A DNA stretch of 64,000 nucleotides, from NCBI GenBank assembly GCA_963693285.1, contig OY848928.1:1984501-2048500 (forward strand). The letters are read 5' to 3'. Under the pieces are notes generated by a model. That model saw only the letters and a list, made by a program, of their open reading frames with translations, was not told the origin of the DNA and made no database searches. A program made the translations under genes and the position numbers. This DNA comes from Xestospongia muta. Lineage: Eukaryota; Porifera; Demospongiae; Haplosclerida; Petrosiidae. Positions 10,513 through 21,727 of this stretch are shown one piece after another (positions within the stretch are counted from its first letter, which is position 1; the number at the start of each line of letters is the position of its first letter).

Positions 10513-13500
10513 CTAAAACCATCCTTTACGTGAATGGATGATAGCACCTTTAACTCTTACACGAATGCAGTCATCTTGTATGTACTCAATGTTACGACTT
10601 TTACTAAAAAGAGTATGATGTGTGCAGAATTTACTCATTCCCCAAGAAACATCAGCTTTTCCTTTTGAGTCAGTCACCTGAGCACGAACATAGTCAGGAG
10701 CATGTGCAAAATTGACTATTTGGAGAATATGTGAGTCATTTTCACGCCAATTAACAAGTTCTAGTGTTAGATCAATGTTCATTGGCCATTTGAGATCATA
10801 ATCATTTTCTCCCTTAAGCAAACGAGCAAAAATTGAGAGATGGGTCCCTTTGCCATCTCCACTTCCATTAGGATTCACTTCTAATCTCATTTTGTATCCA
10901 TTTTTGTGTGTGTAGAAGGGAGGACTGATATGTTCTGTGTTATACATCTTGTGTTTATGAAATCCTGTTACAGTAACTTCTATAGGCCAAGTTGTTGAAG
11001 TGTTCCACCAGTTTTGCCATTGAGGAGTTTTATTTAGTAAAGGAGTGTTATATAAAACAACATCATATATTCTAATACGCATGCAGTCATCTTGAAGATA
11101 CTCAGTACTGGAGGTATATCTAGGGAACAAAGTAGAATGAGGTATCACTTTGTTATTACCCCAACCATTTGGTGCTAGAGCATCATCATCATAAACCCTA
11201 GCACGAGCATCAGCACAACTGTCATCATCAAACTGCAAGACCTTTCTATGATGGCTATGATCACCTCTCCAATTCAATATATCAATCACAACATCAGCAT
11301 AGAAAGGCCACAAAAGGGAGTTATCGTATTCACCTTTCAATAGAAAACCATATGCTGACATATGTGTACCTTTACCAGTACCATCACCTGCAGGATATAC
11401 TTTTAGGCACATTTTATGACCTCGTGATGAAGTATAAAATGGAGGACTAAAATATGTACTTTCTAGTCGAATACGCTGAGAGAATCGAGTTATAGTAAAC
11501 TCAAAATATTTTGTAGGCTGGCAATTTTGCCAATTTGGAACTTTTTTACAATTTGGTGTTGAATATACAATTATTTCTTTTAGTTTAAACCTTAGACAAT
11601 CATTCTGCAAATACTCTGTATTGGTTGTACTGTTGTAACTAAGGTTGGAGTAAGAAATTAATTGATGTGTACCCCAGCTAACTATGGCCTTTTCCCCAGA
11701 TATAACTTGGCCAGTATACTTATCCAGAGTTCGCTCATTAAAAGATATTATATGTCTGAGATGATTTACATTCTGTCTCCAATTAAGCAGCTCAATAACA
11801 ATATCAGCTTGAAAAGGCCACATAAGGTGTTGATCATTCTCACCTTTTAAAAGACGAGCATATACTGAAACATGCTTACTATCTTCATTTTTTCTACTTG
11901 GTTGAACTTCAAGTTGTAGCTTATAACCTTGGTTGTGAGTCACAAATGCTGGGCCAATGCATGTAGTACTGTACTCTTTACGTTTTGAGAAATTTGTAAC
12001 AGTAAACTCTAAATTAGGTGAAACTGACCGAGGATTTTGCCACCTTGGAAGCATTTGGCTGAGATCAGTTGAGTGAACAATAACTTCTTTTACCCTGAAT
12101 TGTAGGCAATCATCTTGAAGGTATTGTGTGTTCTTAGATGAATTATATCCAAGAGCTGAGTGTGGTATAAATTGTGAGTATCCCCAGGCCTCATTTCCTC
12201 TCTCACCAGTTGTTACACGATTACGTGTAGTGTTAGTGATGTTTGGCGACAACTCAATTATTTCTTTATGGTGGCCAATATCTTCTTTCCAATTCAGTAG
12301 CTCTACTACTACATCTCCACAAAAAGGCCATAAGAGATTATCGTCATTTGAGCTTTTCATTAGATACGCATACACACCAATATAACCATCGTTGTTAAAA
12401 TTAACTTTAAGTTGCATTTTGTAACCATTACAGTGAGTAAAAAAGGATTCGCTATAATAATAGCTGTTAAATTCCTTGCGTTTATTAAAATCAGTTAGTG
12501 TAAATTCACAAAGCACTTGATCATTATGACGTCTCCAAGAAAGAACAGGAATACGTTGAGGAGAATAAATTTCAATTGACTTAACTTTAACAAGAAGACA
12601 ATCATTTCGAACAAATTCTGTGTTTGTGGAATGGTTATATGAAAGGGTGGAATGTGATGCAAACTGTGCCAATCCCCATCCTGTGGGAGCAACATCACCA
12701 GTAAGCACTCTGGTAGAAGATGTACTTAGTATTCCTTTGCTGAAACTAATAGTTCTTTTAACATGATTTTTGTCTTCCCTCCAATTTAACATCTCAACAA
12801 CAATATCCCCATTCAAAGGCCAAGATAACATATCATCATACTCTCCTTTCATAACTACAACAGACAATGATACATGACTGCCTTTTCCTGTACTAAAACC
12901 ATTGAGATTAGCATAAGCATAAAGTTTGTAACCTCCATCATGTGTGTAAAAAGGTGGACCAGAAAATGTATCTTTTGTCTTCTTTCTAGTTTGAGAAAAT
13001 GATGTAATGGTGAATTGACATAAGCAGTTTTGCTTAGCCCATAATGGAAGATCTGGAACAGGAGTTGCTGGTAAAAAAGTAATTTTTTTCACTTGAAAGT
13101 TTAGACAATTGTGTTGGAGATATTCTGATTGTTTATCAGGGTTAAACTGAAGTTCATGGTGGGCTATAAATTCAAAATCACCATTACCCAACTTAGCTAC
13201 TTTCTCTGTAGACAGTTGAGTACAAAAGTAATCACCAGAGAGGTAAAGGGTTTTGGTATAGAACCTACCATTATTCCGCCAGTTAAAGAGGCCCACTTCT
13301 ATTTCAGCACAGAGTGGCCACTGACATATATGGTCATACTCACCTTTTGCTATGCATACAACTACAGCAACATAGCCTGTGTTATGACGATTTGCAAGTA
13401 CTTTTAAATGAATTGTGTAACCTTGTCTATGAGTATAGAATGGAGGGCTATACCAAGGATCACCACTCTCTAAATGATGCAAGTAATTAGTCATTGTAAA

Positions 13501-14067
13501 GGACAAGGGAGCTATTTGGATTATATTGTTAGCAGCACGAGGAATGAGACCTTTGGAGTCAACAATTACACGTAAAGGACATTCTTCCTCAAGGTGATTT
13601 TGAATATGTTTGCGCTTATACTGGTAACTTAGGCAATTATTGGGGCAATTAATATGAATTTCGCCACAAATTGGTAGATGCTGTTTCATTGCTGCCTTGT
13701 TTTTGCATTGACAACTGCAGTGCTCACATTGAACAATACCTTTATTGCAGTTAGTTGCCACATGTTGTTCTACTTCACGCAACTTGCCTTTCCAAGTACA
13801 TCCCTCCTTATGGTAATAGCAACGTACTTCTGAATTTAGCAATAGACGGGAGAAAAACTTATCTTCATTTACTTGAAAGTTTTTCTCTCTGCATTTGGGG
13901 CATTTGCTATCCTTATCTTTGAGTGTTTTACTGCAATCAGAGCATACATGATTACCACAACAAGTTGTTTGATAAGCATTTTTTGGTAGTTCAAAGCAGA
14001 CAGAACACTTATGATCATACGGTGGAGGGTTAATAAACTCAATTTCAAGAGGATCACTTTCGTCCAT
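10513..14067 (-). CDS. TRAF-like RING protein 1 with six tandem MATH domains
   Basis: A predicted TRAF-family E3 ligase/adaptor of 1184 residues in one coding exon. The RING is about residues 21-63 (KCSVCFELPKNAYQTTCCG). TRAF-type zinc fingers span about 80-190 (GCTWKGKLREVEQHVATNC and similar). Six MATH (TRAF-C) domains of about 160 residues follow, each recognisable by a PPFYTHxxGYK-like strand, a LLKGEYDD-like turn, a WPF strand, LLNWRED and a closing YLQDDCL. No coiled-coil TRAF-N segment separates fingers from MATH domains. The start is MDESDPLE at 14067. An upstream in-frame ATG at 14106 lies in a pyrimidine-rich tract ending in TTGTAG, which looks like a leader-intron acceptor. The paralogue at 24279 has the same start position and length. 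TRAF MATH domains normally bind receptor tails or peptides, so six in series suggests a multivalent adaptor. Confidence 0.88.
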   Translation of the reverse strand: MDESDPLEIEFINPPPYDHKCSVCFELPKNAYQTTCCGNHVCSDCSKTLKDKDSKCPKCREKNFQVNEDKFFSRLLLNSEVRCYYHKEGCTWKGKLREVEQHVATNCNKGIVQCEHCSCQCKNKAAMKQHLPICGEIHINCPNNCLSYQYKRKHIQNHLEEECPLRVIVDSKGLIPRAANNIIQIAPLSFTMTNYLHHLESGDPWYSPPFYTHRQGYTIHLKVLANRHNTGYVAVVVCIAKGEYDHICQWPLCAEIEVGLFNWRNNGRFYTKTLYLSGDYFCTQLSTEKVAKLGNGDFEFIAHHELQFNPDKQSEYLQHNCLNFQVKKITFLPATPVPDLPLWAKQNCLCQFTITSFSQTRKKTKDTFSGPPFYTHDGGYKLYAYANLNGFSTGKGSHVSLSVVVMKGEYDDMLSWPLNGDIVVEMLNWREDKNHVKRTISFSKGILSTSSTRVLTGDVAPTGWGLAQFASHSTLSYNHSTNTEFVRNDCLLVKVKSIEIYSPQRIPVLSWRRHNDQVLCEFTLTDFNKRKEFNSYYYSESFFTHCNGYKMQLKVNFNNDGYIGVYAYLMKSSNDDNLLWPFCGDVVVELLNWKEDIGHHKEIIELSPNITNTTRNRVTTGERGNEAWGYSQFIPHSALGYNSSKNTQYLQDDCLQFRVKEVIVHSTDLSQMLPRWQNPRSVSPNLEFTVTNFSKRKEYSTTCIGPAFVTHNQGYKLQLEVQPSRKNEDSKHVSVYARLLKGENDQHLMWPFQADIVIELLNWRQNVNHLRHIISFNERTLDKYTGQVISGEKAIVSWGTHQLISYSNLSYNSTTNTEYLQNDCLRFKLKEIIVYSTPNCKKVPNWQNCQPTKYFEFTITRFSQRIRLESTYFSPPFYTSSRGHKMCLKVYPAGDGTGKGTHMSAYGFLLKGEYDNSLLWPFYADVVIDILNWRGDHSHHRKVLQFDDDSCADARARVYDDDALAPNGWGNNKVIPHSTLFPRYTSSTEYLQDDCMRIRIYDVVLYNTPLLNKTPQWQNWWNTSTTWPIEVTVTGFHKHKMYNTEHISPPFYTHKNGYKMRLEVNPNGSGDGKGTHLSIFARLLKGENDYDLKWPMNIDLTLELVNWRENDSHILQIVNFAHAPDYVRAQVTDSKGKADVSWGMSKFCTHHTLFSKSRNIEYIQDDCIRVRVKGAIIHSRKGWF

Positions 14068-14133
14068 TATTGAACTACAAGGAAAGAAAAAAATTATAAA
14101 GCACAATTGGCTTTGCAGATATACATATTTACA

Positions 14134-14167
14134 AATTTAGGATTATATTATAATATAATCCTAAATT
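14134..14167. repeat. Perfect 34-bp palindrome upstream of TRAF-like 1
   Basis: The 17-base arm aatttaggattatatta is followed directly by its exact reverse complement. It lies about 70 bp upstream of the TRAF-like 1 start codon, probably in the leader intron. It could be a small inverted-repeat remnant or a chance AT-rich palindrome. Confidence 0.6.
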
Positions 14168-15120
14168 ATCAAGTACATATGCACACTAAAAGTATGTAAT
14201 ATATTTTGTTTTAGTCTATGAGCACTTTGAAGTATATTACTTTTCATTAATCAATCATCAAATTTCTTTAATTGCTCAATTGAAGGGACAGACATGGATG
14301 TGGCATTGAAGATGACTCATAGTCATCTGTGTAAAGTTGCTATTGATGTTTGCTCCAATTATGAATTATAAAGTGCTAATGGTACACTCCTAAGGTTAAT
14401 TTTTTTCATGCTATAGTCTTACATAGCTGTACATGTCATAAAACTAGATCAACCTTTAAAAATGTGACTTTGTCAAGATGAATTTGTATGCTTATGGCAA
14501 TTGTGAACACGAAATAACTCACTTTCTATATCATTTTTTATGGAAGCACAGCACCTTTTTCTCTAGCTCTACACAATTGCATGCAGTTTTGATTCAGTTG
14601 TATGCTAATTGATATGTATGCTCCTTCAATCAGTCAATATACTTCAAACTGTCCATACAGTTTTAGGGTTATGAGGTCATATAACCTTATCTAACTAAAT
14701 ACTGAGAACTAAAAGTTTTTAATAATATTCATTCACAATAACCACACCCACACTGAGTTAAACTCCATGCATACTGTAGATCGGGAAAGTTTCATTGTTA
14801 AAAAAAGTTCGAACATTGGACAATGTATGAAAATTAATTACACTAACATTATTACACATTGAAATGTTTACAGTATATAAAAAATGGACATGTTACATCG
14901 TGGTGTTACAGTTGTAGTGACCTACTTCCTGTATATTATCGTATGCTCAACCCATGCTATGAATATCATTATCTTGTCTATATAATAGCAATTCTTTGGT
15001 ACAGCTATTCAGTCTGTCCAGGCAAGCCTAACTCATGTCAGATATAACTAATCTCACTCTTAGCAGAAATACATCAACCTATCTCCCTAAACAGTGTTTA
15101 AAGTGAATAGCATATAGATA
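14168..15120. other. Intergenic region without a recognised gene
   Basis: This is AT-rich sequence 5' of TRAF-like 1. Short open frames such as 14859-15047 carry no motif. I see no conserved element shared with the other TRAF-like 5' flanks, which suggests the duplication boundary of the other two copies does not include this stretch. Confidence 0.4.
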
Positions 15121-15930
15121 TGATTGATATGGCTCTTTTGAGGTATCTGAAACCAACAGATAGACTGCCAGGTCCAAAAGGTTCTCTATCATCCTCCATA
15201 CAGCTACAAGCAATTGCTTGGGCTAATGAAAAAGTTAGGAACAGTGTGTTGAGAAAACCTGGACCTTATTAGGTGCATGCATAATCCAGACACACGAGCA
15301 AAAATTGACAGATACACTAGTCATTATGGTGTTAATGCAGCCTTGTATTTCTTTCCTAGAAAGCTGGACAAGCCTAGTCAATACATTCAATTCATAAAGC
15401 ATATGTGGAGGAAGTGACAAGGAGAAGGCAAAGTAAAAATATAGAAGAAGTCAATGTGATAACTGTGTTATATAAAGGACATGACAGACCAGTGTTACTT
15501 GGCGAAGAATTAGACATAAATGTACAGCTGTAATTAAGAAGGTTTGAGAAGGAGGAGGTGGAGTATCTGCCAGAATAGGAGTGGAAACTACCTGAGGTAT
15601 AGTACATCAGTATGACAAAACAAAGTTGGTGGAATTTGGTGGCTATATTGAACTGAACAAATATTGGACCAATGCATTTCTGACACGAATGAAGTTTGTC
15701 CAGAGAAAGTATACCACAGCAAAAAGTAAAGGAGCATTAGCAGACTTTACTAAATAAGGAAATCATTTCTTGCTGATGTTGTTGCAATGGTGCAATGGAG
15801 GATATCCCACCTGAACAAGTACTAAATTGACACCAGACAGGTCTCAAGATTATACCTACTTCCACATGGACTATGGAAAGACAGGTTGCAAAGAGAGTGG
15901 AGATGGTGGGTATTAACAGTTATGTATTGA
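15121..15930 (+). mobile_element. Decayed pogo/Tigger-like DNA transposase
   Basis: Frame-hopping translation recovers a transposase of the DDE family seen in many cnidarian and sponge repeats. In order: an N-terminal DNA-binding stretch (ALLRYLKPTDRLPGPKGS, then YTSHYGVNAALYFFPRKL), a linker with GGGGVSARIGVETT, then VEFGGYIELNKYW, NAFLTRMKFVQRKYTTAKS, and QTGLKIIPTSTWTMERQ followed by VAKRVEMVGIN. The last matches the DQTG..WTMER region around a catalytic Asp. At least four frameshifts or stops interrupt it, and the sequence is lost after about 15930, so it is inactive. I could not find its terminal inverted repeats. The family assignment rests on remembered motifs. Confidence 0.7.
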
Positions 15931-17500
15931 AAGATGAAGTATTGTTGTCTTGGTTTAGTATATGTTAGTTCATTATTATGCTTCACTATTTTATTATGCA
16001 GAATTGTAAACCTTAATTTTAGCCATTTTACTATTATTACGATGCAATATAAGCTGATACAATACTATACTATGACAAGAGTGTACCGGAAGTGCGTATG
16101 TAACAATACGCATGACGTTTAGATCGAAACACCTATTTTGTGATGTGTTGCAATTTGATTGCCACGCAAATATTTCATTCATGCAGAACTATTACCTTCT
16201 CCTTTCTGTCGTTCAATCATAAAAGTTGGGTGTGGCTCACAAGAGTGGGTTGTCCGCGTAAAATTAATGAAAGCAAAGTCATAGCAAATTCATGAACATA
16301 AACTTGATGCAGTTCAGTTCCTTTTTTGAGTTTGTTTGCATTGTTTCTTTAACCTGCTGCTAATATCTGCTGAATTCAAAGAGCCTTGCAAATCAGTACT
16401 TAATAGAATTACCGCAGCGAGAAAACGTTAATTTCTGCGCCCAAAAAGTTTTGGCACTCTTTTAGTCAATACGTTGCGGTGGATATGGTGACTGATTCAT
16501 AGCTACGTTGATATTGCAGACCTAGTAAACAAATATAAACCCTAAATGCGGCCTTAACGTATAGAACCGCTAGTTCATATTAACCTGAAAACTGACCAAA
16601 AAGGGGAGGGTTAGTGCTTATTTTAGTTTCTAGATACTTCTGGGACACTTACATGATATCGAAGAGAAGACTCGTAATAGCCTTGTGAGTCAGCAAATTG
16701 ATCCTAACTGACTGGTAAAGAGTGACAACTGAGCTCTCTTGACTTGAAGGTCTTATTAACAACAAATCCAAATGAACAACAGGCTTAATCTGATTGGCCA
16801 CTACTACACAATATAAAAGGTCTGGAGCAGTTGTAAACAGTATAATGAATACCATAAATTCGAATAGTATGCTTGGGTGTGTCAGTGGGACCAATTTAAG
16901 TCAACTTCAAATGATTTACTCAGACTTCAAACAACTACCCCACCTAATCTTTATCTTAACATCACACACAGAATTTTATTACTGTTTACAGAAGAGTAGG
17001 AGCATGCGTAAAATGTTACCTTTCAAGTCCTTCACATGATTTTCAAGTGTATGCACTAAGCTACCATGACAATTGGTAAATATGTACAGAAATTACGTAC
17101 TACTAGTTTAAATGTACTCTCCAGGACAGTTGAAGTATTATAATATGACTGTATAGACTATCATTTATGATATCATTATAGTCTATATAATCAAAGTCCA
17201 TGTAATAGGTGAGCAAGCCAAGACTGATAAGTGCTTATAAAATAGTTAATCATTCGTGACTGTAAAACTTAATTAATTTTGATACGAACTTAAAATTTAT
17301 TTTCTGAAATTTTGACACTAATATATTAGAACTTTATAGACATTAAGTTGTTTGTTGAGTATATATGAATGTCATGAAGATTGATCTAGTCTCATAAGCC
17401 AGACTCCACTCCTTCCCACCACCTAATGTCAAAAAGGGAGTGGATTCTCGGTATTGAATCTACGTTACAAAGTATAAACTATGGGAGTAGCAGAAGTCAT
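15931..17500. other. Intergenic region, no gene recognised
   Basis: There are short open frames on both strands (for example 16649-16894 on - and 16794-17039 on +), but they overlap, lack motifs and have no splice context. A somewhat more GC-rich patch at about 16380-16600 may be an older repeat. A short imperfect inverted repeat (tatagactat / atagtctata) lies near 17150-17195. The duplication shared with 24.2 kb begins near 17500. Confidence 0.4.
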
Positions 17501-17608
17501 GTAAATTTATTAATACCAAATGTATTGATGTATGTTTAATAAAAGATTCTAAAACTGTAATGTAAATATACAGTACATAATTAATACAACTAATTGCATT
17601 GTATTTTC

Positions 17609-20057
17609 CTAAAACAATCCTTTACGTGAATGGATGATAGCACCTTTAACTCTTACACGAATGCAGTCATCTTGTATATACTCAATGTAACGACTTTTAC
17701 TAAAAATAGTATGATGTGTACAGAATTTAATCTTTCCCCAAGAACTATCAGCTTTTTCTTTTGAACCAGTCACCTGAGCACAAACATTGTCAGGAGCATG
17801 TGCAAAATTGACTACTTCGAGAATATGTGAATCATTTTTACGCCAATTAACAAGTTCTAGTGTTAGATCAATGTTCATTGGCCATTTGAGATCATAATCA
17901 TTTTCTCCCTTAAGCAAACGAGCAAAAATTGAGAGATGGGTCCCTTTGCCATCCCCATTTCCATTAGGATGCACTTCTATTCTCATTTTGTATCCATTTT
18001 TGTGAGTGTAGAAAGGAGGACTCATGTGTTCTGTGTTATACATCTTGTGTTTATGAAATCCTGTTACAGTGACTTCTATAGGCCAAGATGAAGAAGTGTT
18101 CCATGAGTTCTGCCACTGTGGAGATTTATTTAGTAAAGGAGTATTATACAGGGCAACATCATATATTCTAATACGCATACAATCATCTTCAAGATATCGA
18201 GTGGCAGAAGCATATCTAGGGAATAAAGTAGACAGTTGTATAACTTTGCCGTTACCCCAACCACATCGTGCTAGAGCATCATCATCATAAACCCTAGCAC
18301 AAGCATCAGCAAAACTGTCATCATCAAACTGCAAGACCTTTCTATGATGGCTATGATCACCTCTCCAATTCAATATATCAATCACAACATCAGCATAGAA
18401 AGGCCATGAAAAGGAGTCATCATATTCACCTTTCAATAGAAAACCATATGCTGACATGTGTACCTTTATTATCAGCACTTTCACCTGCAGGATATACTTT
18501 TAGACACATTTTATGACCTCGTGATGAAGTATAAAAAGGAGGACTAAAATACGCACTTTCTAGTCGAATACGCTGAGAGAATCGAGTTATAGTAAACTCA
18601 AAAAAATTTGTAGGTTGATAGCTTTGCCAAATTGGAATCTTTTGCAATGAGGTGTTGAATATACTACTATTTCTTTGACTATGAGCCTTAGACAATCATT
18701 CTGTAAATATTCAGTATTGGTTTTATTGTTGTAAGTAAGATTGGAGTAAGGTATCAATTGATGAGTACCCCAGCTATCTAAGGCTTTATTTCCAGACATA
18801 ACTCTGTTCGCATACCTATCTGGAGTTCGTTCATGAATACTAATTGTGTAAGTAAAACAGACAAAGATACATGAGTATCTTTTCCTGTATCAAAACCATT
18901 GGGATTAGCATAAACTACAAGTTTGTATCCCCTTGAATTTGTATAAAATGGTGGACCATAAAATGAAGCATTTCTTGCTTTATTTTGAAGAAAGGAAGTA
19001 ATAGTGAACTGGGACAAACAATTCCCACAGCCCATCGTGGAAGGTCTGGAACAGCATTTGCTAACATAGTTACTTTTTTTACTTGAAAGCTCAAACAATT
19101 GTATAGTAAGTATTCTGATTTTTTACCAGGATTGTACCCTAGTTCATCATGAACTATAAAATAGGTGTCACCTTTGCCCCACTCAGCTAGTTTCTCAGTA
19201 GGCATCACACTACAAAAATGATCACCTGAGAGATAAAGGGTTTTGGTATAGGACCTATTACTATCCCTCCAATTAAAGAGATCCACTTCTAATTCAGCAT
19301 GAAGTGGCCACTGAAGAAAATGGTCATACTCACCCTTTAACACACATGCAACTACAGACACATTACCTCTTTTGTGTAAGTTTGCATCTATCCTTAGATG
19401 AATCTGATATCCTTGCCTATGAGTATAGAATGGAGGGCTAAACCAAGGATCTCCACTCTCTAAGTAGTGCAAATAATCGGTCATTGTAAAGGATAAGGGA
19501 ACAGTTTGGATAATGTTATTAGCAGCGTATGGTATGCTTCTCTTGGAAGGCATGATTACACGTAGAGGGCATACTTTCTCAAGATGATTTTGAATATCTT
19601 TGCGCTTACATTGACAATTTGAGCATTTATTAGGACAATCTATAGGAATATCTCCACAAACTGACAAATGCTCTTCAACTGCTGTCTTGTTACCACATTG
19701 AGAATCACAATATTTGCATTTTGCAGTACCCTTATTACAATTTGTTGCCACATGTTGTTCCAATCTACGTAGCTCACCTGTCCAAGTACATCCTGCCTTA
19801 TGGTAATAGCAATGTACTTCTAAATTTAACAATTGACGGGAGAAGAACTTATCTTCATGTGTTTCAAAATTATCTTGTCTACATTGGGGGCATTTGACAT
19901 TAGGAGTACACTTGAGTTGTTTAATACAATCAGAGCACATGTGATAACCACAACAATTTGTCTGATAAGCTTCCTTTAAGATTTCAAAGCAGACAGGACA
20001 GTTACAATTGTATGGTGGAGGGTTGACAAATTCAATTTCTTGTTCCAATCCATCCAT
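17609..20057 (-). pseudogene. TRAF-like pseudogene with MATH-domain deletion and frameshifts
   Basis: A close copy of the intact gene at 24279-27833, with several lesions read directly against it. Starting at MDGLEQEIEF (20057), the RING, TRAF zinc fingers and MATH1 are open. One C is lost near 19028, shifting frame in MATH2. Near 18850 about 1.1 kb is missing, joining mid-MATH2 to late MATH4, so MATH3 and most of MATH4 are gone. A single T is missing near 18641. Small indels near 18462-18475 shift the frame again before MATH5 ends. MATH5-6 then read openly to the normal stop at 17609. The first 380 codons could still make a truncated RING/zinc-finger/MATH1 protein, but the gene as a whole is broken. 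The few other differences imply recent loss. Confidence 0.88.
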
Positions 20058-20155
20058 TTTAAAACTGCAACAAAAGAAAAAAAATACATAACTATATTCT
20101 TAGCATATGAACATTTAGTTAAAAATATTATAAACCAATAAAGATAGTTGGGTTG

Positions 20156-20191
20156 TGTGTATACACATATATATACATATATATATATATA

Positions 20192-20236
<45 letters not shown>
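20156..20236. repeat. TA/TG dinucleotide repeat
   Basis: Alternating (TA)n with a short (TG)n core, just 5' of the TRAF-like pseudogene. The duplicate locus has only a short (TA)n at about 27930-27945, so the tract expanded or contracted after duplication. Confidence 0.9.
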
Positions 20237-20238
<2 letters not shown>

Positions 20239-20865
20239 GGGATAATCATGCACTATATATTCTTTATAGTATATACAATAAATCCAAAATTTCACTATTA
20301 TTGAACAATCTGATTGCATTTACACTTTTCAATGTTACATCAGTGAAAAAGTGTAATTGCAATTTGATTGACTGTTGCTAATAGCACAAGTACATGGACC
20401 CATTAGTGACTATTTAATAAGAATAGAAAGGCACTGAGTCCATGGATCTACACAATTTATTAAACAAAAGCCTTTTGTAGATATTCAGCATAGAGAAGAA
20501 AGTATCTATAGCTTCCATATACTGATAAAACCATTAGTGGCAACTTTTTGCTGTAAATAATTCTGAAATTCTATTCTGTCTTAATTCTCCTCTCTTAATT
20601 CCATGTTGTTGATTATCGCTAGTTGTGTAATTGATGAAGTCTAGTATCATTGTACTGTTATCAATGATGATAAATGAGCTCAAATACAATATTGTTGTAA
20701 CCTAATTGTATAAAGGTTAGGGTTTAGGGTCTAAATCAAGATGTATAGTAATTTTATATTGAAGTATCACATTTTCTGATGGGACTGTAGGCTCAGCATT
20801 AAATGATTTTTTCCAAGCAAGACACCTGTATACTTTAGAGTGAAGATTATTGTTATAATCTCTAA

Positions 20866-21727
20866 TTAACCTTACTGTGTGTGAGTGCAAAGAAAGGTTA
20901 CTGTAGTCTGTCAGTGTGTGTGTGTGTCTGCACTGCCTGTTACCGGGATTGTTTTTGAACTGCTATAACTTGGCAAGCAAAGCATAAACAGCTATCAACG
21001 TTTAGCAATGAATAGAAAAATGTGTGGACTTTACAACAGTAGTATCAAGAACATCATCAAGGAAAACAAAAGCTTAAAACTCACAAAGGAATTTTCAGAC
21101 TGCAGAGGTCAAGGTACCGATTCTTGAAAAGTAAAAACCCTAAAGTGGATATTTTTTAGATTATTGTAGAAATCTTAGAGGAATACGCATCAGCAAGACA
21201 GAAGCTCGTTGGTCGAAGCAATCATCACAAAAGTTCTGAAGTGTTTTCAAGATTGTACAGGATTTGGAGCGAAGTAACGCATTCAGGAAATGTTTCAAAG
21301 CACTAAAAAACTGCTACTAATAGTTAATACATCAATATATATTTGTACTATGGGATGTTTCCAAAGGGTCATGTAAAGGCTCAGAGAAACCTTCATCACG
21401 ATTCTAGCACTTAATCTTGCTTGGCAAATGAATGATACTATCACTTACTCAGTTACCGCTTCACAGACATAGCAAGATTTATTCATTTGTATTAGCCTTT
21501 CTTGTTGATTCATTGATTGATATGGATTGGATTAGCAAGGCATGGCCACGCATAACCAGGTTGAGTTATGTTTTTAGCCAACTTATCAAAATGTGGCCAT
21601 ACTTTCTGGAATATTAATAAATTTTCTTGCAATGCTACCTAGCAACATCATAGCTGGGCCTAAACTGGCATAGTATTTATAAATAACTTAGAAACTGCAG
21701 CAAGGTTCGGCACTTTAGTGTCTTTCA
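20866..21727. mobile_element. Unclassified dispersed repeat inserted in duplication copy a
   Basis: About 0.86 kb beginning near gagtgcaaagaaaggttact, then gtctgtcagtgtgtgtgtgt, and ending near ggcactttagtgtctttcat. The same family occurs at about 53430-54065 and 54420-55232. In the duplicate locus the flanks are contiguous near 28873-28882, giving a natural empty site, so this is an insertion. I see no transposase, reverse transcriptase or clear terminal inverted repeats. It is probably a non-autonomous element. Boundaries are uncertain by about 15 bp. Confidence 0.7.

Noticed and set aside
14068..14106. Thirteen extra N-terminal codons (MCFIIFFFPCSSI) for TRAF-like 1, which could look like a signal peptide
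   Set aside because: They fall in a pyrimidine-rich stretch ending in an intron acceptor, and both paralogues start at the MD.. position after an equivalent acceptor.
16649..17039. Overlapping 81-codon frames on opposite strands
   Set aside because: Mutual shadows in AT-rich intergenic DNA without motifs or splice partners.
20710..20730. TTAGGG-like telomeric motif (ggttagggtttaggg), again near 28724
   Set aside because: Only two units in duplicated intergenic DNA; no telomeric array.
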